This document shows positions 17,188 through 26,987 of a stretch of 64,000 bases of DNA, piece by piece. The position numbers were made by a program, and so were the translations under genes. Origin of the DNA: Phycisphaerae bacterium (GTDB lineage: Bacteria > Planctomycetota > Phycisphaerae > UBA1845 > UTPLA1); the NCBI GenBank assembly GCA_035275405.1, contig DATEMU010000003.1:434001-498000 (forward strand), written 5' to 3'. Each line of letters opens with the position of its first letter. Within the stretch, counting starts at the first letter, position 1. The notes under the pieces were generated by a model. It was not told where the DNA came from. It was given only the letters and a program-made list of their open reading frames with translations, and made no database searches.

Positions 17188-17412
17188 TCAGAGCCGCCGC
17201 GTGATCCGCCCGCGGGCCAGGTCGTACGGGGAGAGTTCCACGCGGACCTTGTCGCCGGGCAGGATGCGGATGAAGTTCTTACGGAGGCGCCCGGAGATGT
17301 GACCCAGGACGCTGTGCTTTTTGCCGCCCAGATCGAACTCGCACCGAAACATCGTGTTCGGCAGGGCCTGGGTGACGATGGCCTCGACCTCAATGACTTC
17401 CGTTTTTGCCAT
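17188..17412 (-). CDS. infA: Translation initiation factor IF-1
   Basis: 74 residues from the ATG at 17412, with AGGA upstream; two earlier in-frame ATGs are possible. The S1/OB fold is clear: [40 protein letters not shown] and [19 protein letters not shown]-1 binds the 30S A site during initiation. In many bacteria it ends in the same YDLTRGRI(T/V)YR pattern. It is convergent with phoH, with 24 bases between them. Confidence 0.95.
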   Translation of the reverse strand: MAKTEVIEVEAIVTQALPNTMFRCEFDLGGKKHSVLGHISGRLRKNFIRILPGDKVRVELSPYDLARGRITRRL

Positions 17413-17764
17413 ATTTCCTATCGCCATCGTCTTGTTCACCGCCGCCGATCCATGCTATCGGCCGGATTTGCCGCACCGGTCGAGGGGACAACGGAACCTC
17501 GGACGCCCGGCATTTGATGGCGAGCAGGACATCCACGCCGGACAATACTGAAAACCGCTGCCTTGCGCCCCCACCCGAGAGAATGGGTCCCCGTTGAGTC
17601 CGACCGATCAGCTTCAACCCGACCGACGAAGGCCAAGCCATCGTATCCGAAACCGTCTCCCAGGGCAACCTGCCTTCCTCGTTGACACCCCGACTCGCGC
17701 GGATAAGCTTTCGCGCTAGTCGCGGCGGTTGGCCGCGAAAATGGTCTTTCTCCAAGGAGCGACT
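17413..17764. other. Intergenic region without a recognised gene
   Basis: It lies between the divergent starts of infA and the small lipoprotein gene, so both promoters should be here. I see no RNA gene or repeat. The long minus-strand frame covering it and the lipoprotein gene has no recognisable domain. Confidence 0.5.
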
Positions 17765-18112
17765 ATGAACGCGAAACGATGCACGGTCAGTGTGGTCCTT
17801 ATGGGGTTGGCGGTCTGGATGACCGGTTGCAGCAACAGTCTCGTGGGTTCGTGGGAGAATACGTCGAAACCGGAAGGGCAGGCCTTCTATCTGCACAACG
17901 CCACGTTCAAGGATGACGGAACGTATACGGCTTCCGCCAAACAGGGTGAGGAAAACGTTCGATTGGCCGGGACGTATGAATTTGACGGCTTTAACCTGAA
18001 GCTCAAGACGCCGGGCAAGCCCGAGCGAAAGTACGGCGCAACGTACCTGATGGCCGGTCCGAAACTCGAGCTTAAACAGGACGGCAACAAGCAAACGCTG
18101 AAGAAGAAATAG
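17765..18112 (+). CDS. Small lipocalin-like lipoprotein
   Basis: 115 residues from the ATG at 17765, with AAGGAG upstream. The signal peptide ends in a lipobox WMTGC with Cys near residue 22. The mature protein starts SNSLVGSWENTSKPEG, a G-x-W entry like small lipocalin folds. It then has a DDGTYTAS turn and LAGTYEFDGFNLKLKTPG, and ends Lys-rich. This fold pattern is common in small lipoproteins of planctomycetes; the ligand is unknown. It stands alone. Confidence 0.75.
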   Translation: MNAKRCTVSVVLMGLAVWMTGCSNSLVGSWENTSKPEGQAFYLHNATFKDDGTYTASAKQGEENVRLAGTYEFDGFNLKLKTPGKPERKYGATYLMAGPKLELKQDGNKQTLKKK

Positions 18113-18185
18113 GCGAATCGAGACGGCCGTATCGTTGGGGGGATACAGGCGGTACGGCGGCGATCGCGTTTTTCGCGCAGCGACC

Positions 18186-18818
18186 TTAATCCGCTTCTTC
18201 CTCGTCTTCCTCAGGTTCAATGCTGCGGACCCGGCGCTCGTTGGCCCCTTCACAGTTTAGGCAGCGCCGGGCGAAGGGGAGCACTTCCAGCCGTTTTCGT
18301 GGAATCGGCCTGCCGCAATCCAGACAGAGCCCATAGGATTCGTTATCGATCCGTGCAATCGCTGCCTCGATGTCGTCGAGCTGCGCCGCCTCGATGGCGA
18401 TCAGACCCACGGACAATTCGTCTTCGAATCCCTCGGAAGCCCGATCGCTGACATCCGGCAAGTCGCCGGATTTCTCCGCCATCTGCGCCTGCGTCGATTG
18501 CACGACGGAGAGGAGCTGCTGCCGCTGGCGGGCCAGGGCCTCGCGAATGGCGCTCTGCCATTCAGCATCGACCACCGGCTTCATGGGCTTACCCGGCGTC
18601 GGCATCTCTTCCGGGGGTTCCACACGATCCACGAACCGAGAGCCCCCCGGTGCGCCACCCCCCACGGGGATATGGGTGCGCGGCCTCACCTTTGGCCTTG
18701 CCTCGGGCTTCGCCGGCGGGCGAGACTTGGCGGCGGGGGCTTTCGCCGCTGATTTGGGCCTGGCCTCGGCCGACTTGGACGCCGTCTTCTTGGTTGCCGT
18801 CTTTCGTGGTGCTGCCAT
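18186..18818 (-). CDS. DksA/TraR-type zinc-finger protein with a basic N-terminal tail
   Basis: 210 residues. The N-terminal 50 residues are rich in Lys, Ala and Pro (KSAAKAPAAKSRPPAK), probably disordered. A coiled-coil follows (about 85-165, AIREALARQRQQLLSVVQST and LIAIEAAQLDDIEAAIARID). The C4 finger is CLDCGRPIPRKRLEVLPFA then RRCLNCEG, as in DksA/TraR. DksA proteins bind RNA polymerase and modulate stable RNA promoters. The basic tail is an addition that could bind nucleic acid. The C-terminus is acidic. Confidence 0.9.
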   Translation of the reverse strand: MAAPRKTATKKTASKSAEARPKSAAKAPAAKSRPPAKPEARPKVRPRTHIPVGGGAPGGSRFVDRVEPPEEMPTPGKPMKPVVDAEWQSAIREALARQRQQLLSVVQSTQAQMAEKSGDLPDVSDRASEGFEDELSVGLIAIEAAQLDDIEAAIARIDNESYGLCLDCGRPIPRKRLEVLPFARRCLNCEGANERRVRSIEPEEDEEEAD

Positions 18819-19033
18819 GTCCTGTTCCAAAACTTTGTTGTTATAGACCGCCCGCGATCAAACTTCCGCCGCGCCGAATTTTCCTCAATTTCGGGGCTGG
18901 GCCGGTTCGGGTTCGGTGGCGCTTCGGTCCGAGCCCTCCGGTTGATGCCCGAAAGGCCGTCTGCCCACGCGCCGAGCCATAGCCCTATCGGCGGACGACA
19001 ACCATGTTATCCGCTTTAAACCCGGGGGCTCCA

Positions 19034-19330
19034 TCATCGCTTTTTGGATGGTCCCAGGATGGCATCCTTGGCCGCCTTGGCGACGCGGAATTTCACCACT
19101 TTCTTCGCCGGAATTTTGATCGCCTCTCCCGTTGCGGGGTTTCGTCCCATCCGCGCCTTTCGGTTGACCAGTACCAGTTTGCCGATTCCCGGCAGCGTGA
19201 AGCTGTTTTTCGCCTCGCGATACGCGACGTTCACCAGATTGTCCATGAACTGAACGACCTGCGCCCGGGTCAGCTCGTTCTTTTCCGCCAGGTGTCGAAT
19301 CAATGCCGACTTGCTCATTGAAGTAGCCAT
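19034..19330 (-). CDS. HU-family DNA-binding protein
   Basis: 98 residues from the ATG at 19330, with AAGGAG upstream. It has the HU/IHF fold: SKSALIRHLAEKNELTRAQV, FTLPGIGKLVLVNRKARMGR and NPATGEAIKIPAKKVVKFRV. The RxGRNPxTG beta-arm is intact, so it should bend DNA. A hairpin with a U-rich tract lies about 280 bases upstream on the same strand, which may mark an attenuated leader. Confidence 0.95.
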   Translation of the reverse strand: MATSMSKSALIRHLAEKNELTRAQVVQFMDNLVNVAYREAKNSFTLPGIGKLVLVNRKARMGRNPATGEAIKIPAKKVVKFRVAKAAKDAILGPSKKR

Positions 19331-19851
19331 TGCATCTCCTTGGAAAAGGCCTTCGATCCCGCCTCGCACTCGGGGGCGAATTTGGGATAGACAAGTTAGC
19401 GATGCCCTGCCCCGGAATCAATCCCTATTTTCCCCGGATTTTCGCGATTTTTACGTATTCTTACGGGCAGCGCTCGCCGCTTGAGGCAATGGAGCCGGTT
19501 TCGGGGTGTCCCTTGGCGGGAACTGGGCGGCAGGGGCGCGAAGGCGGACGGTCATGCGCCCGGCCGACGGTCCGGGCCGCAGCCCTCGTAATCTCCTCCG
19601 CTCTCGGTAAAAATAAAAAGAGGATCCGAGCTCGCCGTTACTCGGATCCTCCAAGCCAGGCTGTCCCGCCTAACAGCGGAAGACCCACAGCCTCGCGATG
19701 TATATCGGCACCGTCAGGGTCGGCCTTGAAACGTCTGAGAATGTCGGCGGCGCTGCACGATGTTGCGCCCCGACGCGCAACTCTTGCGGGTACTCAACAA
19801 GGGAAGCGACAATTCGGACATGCACTCCTGGATTCGGTGGAGAAGTTCGTT
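19331..19851. other. Intergenic region with a structured leader
   Basis: 521 bases between the divergent HU and lipoprotein genes. The part at 19608-19700 is the hairpin array listed separately. The rest shows no gene. Promoters for both flanking genes should be here. Confidence 0.5.
19608..19700 (-). promoter_or_regulatory. Structured leader or terminator upstream of HU
   Basis: Read on the minus strand, AGGCTGT and ACAGCCT (19693-19687 and 19664-19658) could close a stem around a CCGC...GCGG hairpin. An 11-bp GC-rich hairpin follows (19651-19641 with 19630-19620) and then TTTTTATTTTTA. The order outer stem, CCGC/GCGG hairpin, terminator resembles the two leader elements at 4 and 7 kb, but the sequence is different. 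It may attenuate HU or end an unmapped minus-strand RNA. Confidence 0.45.
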
Positions 19852-20427
19852 GTGAAACGTTTCCCAAGTCCCACTGTTCGGCAGTTGATCGTCGCCTTCA
19901 CGGCGGCGTGCGGTGCGTGGAGCGCGACCGGATGTGAGAACGACGAACCCGAGTTGCCGCCCGAGCAAGCTCCCGCCGCCCGGGCCATCGAGTTTGATAT
20001 CCAGCACGTCGCGAGGATCCAGGCGGATCGATCGTTTTCTGTGGCCAACCTCGTGTTGGTGTTGCAACCCGATCGCGGTTCGGGCGGTTCAATGGGTGTG
20101 ACGCTGACGACCTCGCAGCCCGCGGCCGACGGCTCGCGGCTGACCCTTGGCACATTCGAGAAGGCCGAATCGCTTGAAGCTCTTGCCCGCAACACCATCG
20201 ATTTCGGCGGCGCGGCGCTTTACGATCCGCGCGGCAACGGCATCTTTACACCGCTCGGCGCTTATCAGCCAAAACTCGCGTCGATACGAATCAGTTCGCA
20301 CGACGAGTCCCAGGTGTCCGGCACGATTCGCGGGGACTTCTACCATTTCAAACCAGGCCAGACCACGCTGCGGCCGTCAGTGATCTTCATTGAAGCGGCG
20401 TTCAGCGCGAAGCTCATCGTGAAATGA
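19852..20427 (+). CDS. Lipoprotein of unknown function
   Basis: 191 residues from a GTG at 19852, with GGAG nine bases upstream. The start MKRFPSPTVRQLIVAFTAAC leads to a lipobox WSATGC. The mature part has beta-rich segments such as SVANLVLVLQPDRGSGGSMG, TLTTSQPAADGSRLTLG and SGTIRGDFYHFKPG. I do not recognise the family. The end overlaps the end of the convergent hemL gene by 14 bp. Confidence 0.65.
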   Translation: MKRFPSPTVRQLIVAFTAACGAWSATGCENDEPELPPEQAPAARAIEFDIQHVARIQADRSFSVANLVLVLQPDRGSGGSMGVTLTTSQPAADGSRLTLGTFEKAESLEALARNTIDFGGAALYDPRGNGIFTPLGAYQPKLASIRISSHDESQVSGTIRGDFYHFKPGQTTLRPSVIFIEAAFSAKLIVK

Positions 20428-21688
20428 GGGATTCGCGGGCGGCTTCGATCGTCCGATCGATGGATTCATCGTCGTGGGCCAGCGAAACAAACCACGCTTC
20501 GTAGCCGCTGGGCGGCAGGTGAACGCCGCGGTCGAGCATTGCGTGAAAGAATGCGGCGAAGCGCCGATGATCCGCGGCCGCGGCATCGGCGAAGTTGCGA
20601 ACCGCCGGCACGCCGAGAAAAAGCGTCAACATCGAGCCGATGCGCTGAACGACACCGCGTTCGCCCGTTTCCTCCAAGGTGCGGCGAAGGCCGGCCTCCA
20701 GCCGCGCGCTGAGTTCTTCAAGCCGGCCGTACGCCTTGGCGTCCAGAAGTTGCAGCGTGGCCAAACCCGCGGCCATCGCGACCGGATTGCCGGACAGCGT
20801 CCCCGCCTGATAGACCGGTCCCGTCGGCGCGATCATGTCCATCAAATCCGCCCGACCGCCATACGCGCCGACGGGCAGCCCGCCGCCGATGATCTTGCCC
20901 AGCGTCGTCAGATCGGGCCGGATGCCAAGCCGTTCCTGTGCCCCACCGCGGGCGACGCGAAAGCCGGTCATGACTTCGTCGAAGATCAGCAGCGCGCCGT
21001 GGGCAGTGGAGATGTCGCGGAGTCCTGCGAGAAATCCGTCCGTCGGAGGAACGACGCCCATATTGCCTGCGATCGGCTCGACAATGATCGCGGCGATCTG
21101 CGTACCGGCCGATTCAAACACGCGACGCACCGCTTCCAGATCGTTGTACAGCGCGGTCAGCGTCGTCGCCGCCGCGCCGCTGGTTACGCCCGGCGAATCC
21201 GGCAGGCCGAGCGTGGCGACGCCCGAGCCCGCCTTAACGAGCATGGAATCGGCATGGCCGTGGTAGCAGCCGTCGAACTTGAGCACTTTCTCCCGGCCCG
21301 TCGCCGCGCGGGCCAGGCGGATCGCGCTCATGACCGCCTCGGTGCCGGAGTTCACCATGCGTACCTTTTCGATGGAGGGGACGCGAACAACGATCTCGCG
21401 GGCCAGTTCGACTTCGAGCGGCGAGGGCGTGCCGAAGCTCGTCCCGTTCTGGATCGTCAGCTCAATCGCCTCGATGACGGAGGGATGGGCGTGTCCCAGG
21501 ATTGCCGGCCCCCACGCGCCGATGTAGTCGATGTACTCGCGCCCATCGACGTCAGTCAGCCGGCAGCCCCGCGCGGAGCGGATGAAGCGGGGCGACCCGC
21601 CGACGGCGCGAAATGCCCGGACCGGCGAGTTGACACCGCCGGGCATCAGCGCCTGGGCTCGGGCGAAAAGTTGCTCGGATTTAGTCAT
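20414..21688 (-). CDS. hemL: Glutamate-1-semialdehyde 2,1-aminomutase
   Basis: 424 residues, the normal length. It converts glutamate-1-semialdehyde to 5-aminolevulinate. Key features are [17 protein letters not shown] at the N-terminus, [20 protein letters not shown], the cofactor Asp in [14 protein letters not shown], and the PLP lysine in [18 protein letters not shown]. It is the last gene of the tetrapyrrole operon and overlaps the end of hemB by 8 bp. Together with hemA it gives the C5 pathway. Confidence 0.97.
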   Translation of the reverse strand: MTKSEQLFARAQALMPGGVNSPVRAFRAVGGSPRFIRSARGCRLTDVDGREYIDYIGAWGPAILGHAHPSVIEAIELTIQNGTSFGTPSPLEVELAREIVVRVPSIEKVRMVNSGTEAVMSAIRLARAATGREKVLKFDGCYHGHADSMLVKAGSGVATLGLPDSPGVTSGAAATTLTALYNDLEAVRRVFESAGTQIAAIIVEPIAGNMGVVPPTDGFLAGLRDISTAHGALLIFDEVMTGFRVARGGAQERLGIRPDLTTLGKIIGGGLPVGAYGGRADLMDMIAPTGPVYQAGTLSGNPVAMAAGLATLQLLDAKAYGRLEELSARLEAGLRRTLEETGERGVVQRIGSMLTLFLGVPAVRNFADAAAADHRRFAAFFHAMLDRGVHLPPSGYEAWFVSLAHDDESIDRTIEAARESLISR

Positions 21689-22670
21689 GCGCTTGCGCGA
21701 GATACTCGGCGGCGTCCTTGGCGAAGTAGGTGATGATGATATCCGCGCCGGCCCGTTTGATCGCCGTGAGCGATTCCAACACGACGCGGCGTTCGTCCAG
21801 CCAGCCGTGACCGGCCGCTGCCTTGATCATGCTGTACTCGCCGCTGACTTGATAGGCCGCGAGCGGGGCCTGCGGAAACCGCTGTCGGAGAGCGGAGAGG
21901 ACGTCGAGGTAGGGCATGCCCGGCTTGACCATGAGCAGGTCCGCGCCTTCGCGCAGGTCTTCCTCCGCCTCGGCCAGCGCTTCGCGGACATTGGCCGGGT
22001 CCATCTGGTGCGTCCGTCGGTCGCCGAATTTCGGTGCGCAGTCCGCCGCCTCGCGGAACGGGCCGTAGAACGATGAAGCGTATTTGACGGCGTACGAGAG
22101 GATGCCCACCTGGTTGTGACCTGCGCCATCCAACGATCGGCGAATTGCGCCGACCATGCCATCCATCATCGCGCTGGGTGCGACGAGGTCCGCGCCGGCG
22201 GCGGCATGTGCGACGGCCGTTTGGGCGAGCAGCTGCAGCGTCGCATCATTATCCACCTGGTCTTCATGAATGAGGCCGCAGTGACCATGATCGGTGTATT
22301 CGCAGAGACAGACATCCGTGACGACGATCATGTCCTCCCGCGCCGCCTTGATTCTCCGGATGGCTTGTGGAATTACGCCATCCTCTGCGTAGGCGCCGCT
22401 TCCGGTAGCATCCTTTCCTGCCGGGATGCCGAACAGCAGGACTGAGCGAATCTTTCGCGCGGCGACTTGTTCGATCTCGCGCTCCAGCGAATCAAGCGTA
22501 TGCCGCACGACGCCGGGCATGGACCGGACCGGGCCCGCGTCATGCTCGCGCTCGGCGATGAAGAGCGGATAGATGAAGTCGTCGGTGGAAAGCCTCGTCT
22601 CGCGCACCAGTGTGCGGAGCGCGGGCGTCCGGCGCAGACGGCGGAGTCGTCGAAAGGACATATCGCTCAT
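21681..22670 (-). CDS. hemB: Porphobilinogen synthase (delta-aminolevulinate dehydratase)
   Basis: 329 residues. It condenses two aminolevulinates to porphobilinogen. The catalytic zinc site is present as [14 protein letters not shown], so it is the Zn-dependent type. The two Schiff-base lysines lie in [16 protein letters not shown] and [13 protein letters not shown]. The start overlaps the end of the cobA-hemD gene by 4 bp. Confidence 0.97.
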   Translation of the reverse strand: MSDMSFRRLRRLRRTPALRTLVRETRLSTDDFIYPLFIAEREHDAGPVRSMPGVVRHTLDSLEREIEQVAARKIRSVLLFGIPAGKDATGSGAYAEDGVIPQAIRRIKAAREDMIVVTDVCLCEYTDHGHCGLIHEDQVDNDATLQLLAQTAVAHAAAGADLVAPSAMMDGMVGAIRRSLDGAGHNQVGILSYAVKYASSFYGPFREAADCAPKFGDRRTHQMDPANVREALAEAEEDLREGADLLMVKPGMPYLDVLSALRQRFPQAPLAAYQVSGEYSMIKAAAGHGWLDERRVVLESLTAIKRAGADIIITYFAKDAAEYLAQAHD

Positions 22671-24193
22671 GAGGTTGCTCCTACAGCGGAAAAGTGATCG
22701 ATGAGGGCCGCAACGAGTCCGGCGGATGTATGAGACCGGGCGACCTGTGCCACGTTGAGTCCGGCGGCGTGTGCGGCGTCGGCCGTTGTCGATCCAATGC
22801 AGAAGATCGCGGCGGGTCCGGCGTCCAAATGCAGTTCAACAAATTGGCGTATGGCTGAAGGGCTGCAAAACACGACGGCGTCGACGCCGGCACGGAGCGC
22901 AGCGAGGGCTTCCGCCGACGGCGCGGCAGGTTTCGTGTGGTAGGCGACGATTTCGTCGACGTGCGCGCCGGCCGCGCGGAGTCGTCGTGGCAATTCCGGC
23001 AGGGCGATGTCGGAGCGCGGAAGAAGGATGCGCTGACCTCGGGCCGTCGTTCCGATAGCCTCGGCCAGCGCCGCCGCGGTGTAATCGGCCGGAACCAAGT
23101 CAGGAATCAGGCCGACGCGTCGTAAGGCGCGGGCGGTCGCCGGACCCACGGCCGCGATCCGGCTTCCGGCCAACGCCCTCGCGTCGAGTCCAGCTTCGGT
23201 CAGCGCCCTGCGAAGTGCGCGGGCGGCATGGAGCGACGTCAACACGATCCAGTCGTATTTGGACTCGCGTCTGAGGGCGGTGATCAGCGCTTCCTGCCTC
23301 AAAGGGAAGGCTATCTTGATCAATGGGGCCGCGAACACCGTCGCCCCTTCTTCCCGCAATTGCGAAACGAGATCGGACGACGACGTATCGGCCCGGGTGA
23401 CCACAATACGCAATCCGGCTAATGGTCCGGCGTCCGTGGACGCTGCCGCGAATTCCCCGAGGTCCGTGTTGTCCAGCGCGGCGACCTCCCCGATCACCGT
23501 CACGATCGGCGCTTGAAGTCCCGCGAGATCGGCTGTGTCGGCGATTTCCGCGAGCGACGCACGGACCACGCGTTGCCGGCGCGTTGTGCCGCGCTCGATG
23601 CAGGCGGCGGACGTGGCCGGACTTCGGCCGGCCCCGATGAGGGATTTCGTGAACTCCGCGAGTGCGGCGCGGCCCATCAGGACGACGAGCGTGTCCATCG
23701 CCGCGAGCGCCGCATAGTTGAGCGGCGAGCGGGAGTCCTCAGCGGTTCGAGCGGTCACGATGGCCACGCTGCGGCTTGAGCTGCGATGAGTAACGGGAAT
23801 GCCTGCCGCGGCGGGCGCGGCGATCGCGCTCGTCACGCCGGATACGACGACGCAACGAATGCCCGCCGCACGGCACGCGGCGAGTTCCTCGAAGCCCCGA
23901 CCGAACACGAAAGGATCGCCTCCCTTAAGGCGGACCACGCGGCGACCGGCCCGGGCCTCCGCGACGAGAATCTCGTTGATCTGTTGTTGGGTAATGCCGG
24001 GCCGATCCGGCGTCTTGCCCACATCGATCAGGCAGGCGTCGGGGCGGGCTTGTCTCAGAAGCGCGCGGGAGACGAGGCGATCGAAGACGATGGAATCCGC
24101 CTCGCGGAGCCGCGCGCGGCCGCGGACGGTAATGAGGCCGGGGTCTCCGGGACCCGCGCCCACCAGATACACTGTTCCGATTTGTGTGCTCAT
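22667..24193 (-). CDS. Uroporphyrinogen-III C-methyltransferase / uroporphyrinogen-III synthase fusion
   Basis: 508 residues. Residues 1-245 are the SAM-dependent methyltransferase Cob[38 protein letters not shown] and the GIPVTHR segment. Residues of about 258-508 are HemD, with [36 protein letters not shown] and [13 protein letters not shown]. The fusion makes uroporphyrinogen III and then precorrin-2, the branch to siroheme. Such CobA-HemD fusions are known in Firmicutes, planctomycetes and others. It overlaps the neighbouring genes by 4 bp on both sides. Confidence 0.93.
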   Translation of the reverse strand: MSTQIGTVYLVGAGPGDPGLITVRGRARLREADSIVFDRLVSRALLRQARPDACLIDVGKTPDRPGITQQQINEILVAEARAGRRVVRLKGGDPFVFGRGFEELAACRAAGIRCVVVSGVTSAIAAPAAAGIPVTHRSSSRSVAIVTARTAEDSRSPLNYAALAAMDTLVVLMGRAALAEFTKSLIGAGRSPATSAACIERGTTRRQRVVRASLAEIADTADLAGLQAPIVTVIGEVAALDNTDLGEFAAASTDAGPLAGLRIVVTRADTSSSDLVSQLREEGATVFAAPLIKIAFPLRQEALITALRRESKYDWIVLTSLHAARALRRALTEAGLDARALAGSRIAAVGPATARALRRVGLIPDLVPADYTAAALAEAIGTTARGQRILLPRSDIALPELPRRLRAAGAHVDEIVAYHTKPAAPSAEALAALRAGVDAVVFCSPSAIRQFVELHLDAGPAAIFCIGSTTADAAHAAGLNVAQVARSHTSAGLVAALIDHFSAVGATS

Positions 24194-25896
24194 AGAGCCG
24201 CTCCGATTCCCTGAATCTCATGCGTAGTAAGGGGCGATCGCGGACGCGATCCCAATTCCTCCAGGGCCTGCCGCGCGACGGCGATAGGGTCGTCGCCGAG
24301 AATCGATACCTCTCGCATGGTCGCGGCATCCGGAGATATCACGCGTGCGCGCAGCCGAATTCGCCGTCCGGCCGTGGCATAGGCGGCGGCCAGCGCGTCG
24401 CGACGGCCCTCGAACGGTCGCAGGAATTCCAGTTCCGCCGTCGTGGCGCGCCGCGTTGGCTCGTGATCCAGCGGGGTGCAGAGCGTTCGCGCCTCGTCGT
24501 CATTCGCCCGAACTTGTACCGCGAGGGCGCCTTGTCCCGGGGCGGGAAGGAAATCGTCGAGTGACAGGACTTCGGTGATTTCGCGCATGAGCCCGAGGCG
24601 ACGCAGACCGGCGACGGCAAGGATCGTCGCGTCAAATTGGCCGGCGTGGACCTGGCGGATGCGGTCTTCGACCGGCCCGCGGATGTTGGTCGCCCGCAAA
24701 TCGGGGCGAACCGCGAGCAATTGCGCGGCGCGTCGCGGGCTGCACGTGCCGACGATCGCCCCGGCGGGCAAGTCGCGGAGGGCGAGGCCGCTACAACTAA
24801 CGAGCGCCTCTGCCACGTCGTCGCGCTCCAGGATGGCGGCGAGTTGCAGACCCGGCGTCGGTTGCACCGCAAGGTCCTTGAGGCAGTGAACGGCGAGATC
24901 GATCCGGCCGTCGAGCAGCGCTTGCTCGATGTCCTGCGCGAAGGGGGCGTCGACCGGCAAATCGGCGATGGAACGATCGAGCACGCGATCGCCCAGCGTC
25001 GACAGAGGCACAATCTCGACGGCAACGCCGTAGGCGCGCAGACGAGCGGCGACGAAATCGGCCTGCCAAAGCGCCATGGCGCTGGCGCGGGTGCCCAGGC
25101 GGAACGTTGGCGCGCGGCCCGCGGGACGATGTCGTTTGCGTTTGGATTCACCGGCGATGTTCGCCACCATCTCAAGAAGTCGCGGATCGGCGCCGATCGG
25201 TCGATCGCAGATCACACGGCGACGGCCCATCCGGCTCCAAAGCGGTGGGGCGGGACTGTCAGGATCGCCAATTCCCAGCCGGCGTGGCAGGTCGCGGGTG
25301 GCATGGGGGCCGGGGCTGATCAGAAAAGGGATGACAATTATGTCGCGGCTTTGTACCAGCGACGGGATCTGCTCCACCGGCGGCGCGTCATCGAGATAGG
25401 CCGCCAAGACTTCCGCGAAGCGGCCGCGAATCCGAAGTGATTGAACAAGCGCTTCGGTCGCCGCGCGACTCTTCGGATGGCGCGGCGTGCCGTGCCCAAC
25501 GATGGCGAGTGTGGTCGTCGCCGCAGCAAGACCGCATTGCGCCGCGAGTTCCTCCGCGCGGCGGGCAACCAGTAGCGCCATCTCGAAATGGACCCCGATC
25601 GGCGACGATTGAACGACGCGGCATTCACTAAATCGCCGGTTCAGCCGCAATTGCGCGGGAAGAAACTCGTCGCAGTAATAGCCCTCGCTGGTCATGATCG
25701 GGAGGACGGTGACGTCGTCGGCGTGGATTCGGTCGAGGACGGTTGCGAAGGTCGGTTCGCCCTGATGAAACGCGGCGACGATCTCGTCGAAATCCAGCCT
25801 CGGCGCGAGATCTTTCGCCATGCGGCAAATAGCCTCATTGGCCGCCGGCTCGTGGCGGGACCCATGCGCGGCGAGGATCAGTGCGGTCCGACTCAT
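24190..25896 (-). CDS. Fusion of CbiX/SirB-type chelatase and porphobilinogen deaminase (HemC)
   Basis: 568 residues from the ATG at 25896, which overlaps the hemA stop by 4 bp. Residues 1-245 form a two-part chelatase of the CbiX/SirB type: ALILAAHGSRHEPAANEAIC, VGHGTPRHPKSRAATEAL and FLISPGPHATRDLP. A basic linker (250-262) leads to HemC (264-568), with FRLGTRASAMALWQADFV, AVHCLKDLA (catalytic Asp 341), GTCSPRRAAQLL, DATILAVAGLRRLG and PAPGQGALAVQ. The segment that normally reads EGGC and carries the dipyrromethane cofactor reads EGRRD (496-500), so the tethering Cys is replaced by Arg499. The joining is direct, in one frame. Confidence 0.88.
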   Translation of the reverse strand: MSRTALILAAHGSRHEPAANEAICRMAKDLAPRLDFDEIVAAFHQGEPTFATVLDRIHADDVTVLPIMTSEGYYCDEFLPAQLRLNRRFSECRVVQSSPIGVHFEMALLVARRAEELAAQCGLAAATTTLAIVGHGTPRHPKSRAATEALVQSLRIRGRFAEVLAAYLDDAPPVEQIPSLVQSRDIIVIPFLISPGPHATRDLPRRLGIGDPDSPAPPLWSRMGRRRVICDRPIGADPRLLEMVANIAGESKRKRHRPAGRAPTFRLGTRASAMALWQADFVAARLRAYGVAVEIVPLSTLGDRVLDRSIADLPVDAPFAQDIEQALLDGRIDLAVHCLKDLAVQPTPGLQLAAILERDDVAEALVSCSGLALRDLPAGAIVGTCSPRRAAQLLAVRPDLRATNIRGPVEDRIRQVHAGQFDATILAVAGLRRLGLMREITEVLSLDDFLPAPGQGALAVQVRANDDEARTLCTPLDHEPTRRATTAELEFLRPFEGRRDALAAAYATAGRRIRLRARVISPDAATMREVSILGDDPIAVARQALEELGSRPRSPLTTHEIQGIGAAL

Positions 25897-26987
25897 GCCG
25901 CGGCTCCCTCCTTCAGTTGGAGGATGGCGCGATGGATTTCGCGTCGGCGCGAGCGGTCGGCTTGGGGCTGCGCCAGCCGGGCAATCGCGGCGGCCGCCTC
26001 GCGCTCGCGCGCCCACTTCAGCACCCGGGCCAGTTCGGATTCGACGATCTGTTCGGCTCGGGCGATCGACTCGCGATGCGGCGCCGCCGCCTCCGGTATG
26101 CGATCCAGGTCCATCAGCCGAACGCCCGGCAGCATTCCGACCGCCGGATCGACGTTTCGCGGCATTCCCAGGTCGATGAGGGTCAGCGGTTTGGCCGCGG
26201 TGCGGCGGGCGAGATGCAGTTCGACGAGGCCCCAGCGCGACGCGGTGCAGCAGATCATCGCGTCGATTTCGGTCAGCACCGTCGGCAACGCGTCCGTTGT
26301 GCAATGGCGGCAGCGCAACTCGCCTGCGAGGGCCGCCGCGCGATCGGCGTGGCCGCTGATAATGATCAAGTTGTCGGACGAAGTCGTCGCCAAACGCGCG
26401 GCCGCTTCGCGGGCCATCGCGCCGGTCCCGAAAACCGCCACGGATTTGTTCGTGACTGAGCCTAATGATTGTTGGACCAAGTCCACGGCCAGCGCGGCAT
26501 AGGATCGCGCCAAGCGGCCCAGCGAGGTCTCACTTCGCACGCGCTTGCCGGCGTGGATCGCTGATCGAAACAGCGTCGAAAGCAGCGGGCCGGCAGCGCC
26601 GGCCAGGTGCGCGGCCTCGAACGCGCCGCGAACCTGGCCGAGAATCTGGTGCTCGCCGATGATTTTCGATTCGAGACCGCCGGCGACGCGCAGCGCCCGT
26701 CGCGCCGCCGCCTCGCCCGAGAGCAGCTCAACGTGGCGTTGCAAAGTATCGGGAGAAAGCCCAACGACACCGCTCAATCTTGAAAGCCAATCGAAGTGTG
26801 GTTCCGCGTCCTGCACCAGGTAGATTTCGAACCGACCGCACGTACTCACGACCACGCGCTCTTCGGCAATCGTTCCTAATCGAGAGAGAAGATCGATCAC
26901 GCGATCGGGGCCCGCGGTGAGCTGCTCACGAACCGCCAGCGCCGCCGATTTGTGGGTCGCGCCGACGTAATGCAGTCTCGAGATCAT
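25893..26987 (-). CDS. hemA: Glutamyl-tRNA reductase
   Basis: 364 residues. It reduces Glu-tRNA to glutamate-1-semialdehyde. The active-site Cys lies in VVVSTCGRFEIYLV, where the usual STCNRTE(V/I)Y is altered to STCGRFEIY. The GEHQILGQVRGAFEAA motif and the NADPH-binding SVAVFGTGAMAREAA follow. The C-terminal dimerisation helix is shortened and Ala/Arg-rich. It lies between the sulfite reductase and chelatase-hemC genes with 4-bp overlaps. Confidence 0.96.
   Translation of the reverse strand: MISRLHYVGATHKSAALAVREQLTAGPDRVIDLLSRLGTIAEERVVVSTCGRFEIYLVQDAEPHFDWLSRLSGVVGLSPDTLQRHVELLSGEAAARRALRVAGGLESKIIGEHQILGQVRGAFEAAHLAGAAGPLLSTLFRSAIHAGKRVRSETSLGRLARSYAALAVDLVQQSLGSVTNKSVAVFGTGAMAREAAARLATTSSDNLIIISGHADRAAALAGELRCRHCTTDALPTVLTEIDAMICCTASRWGLVELHLARRTAAKPLTLIDLGMPRNVDPAVGMLPGVRLMDLDRIPEAAAPHRESIARAEQIVESELARVLKWAREREAAAAIARLAQPQADRSRRREIHRAILQLKEGAAA

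Noticed and set aside
17390..18253. 287-residue minus-strand frame
   Set aside because: It covers the infA start and a lipoprotein gene with signal and ribosome-binding site on the plus strand, and it has no domain.
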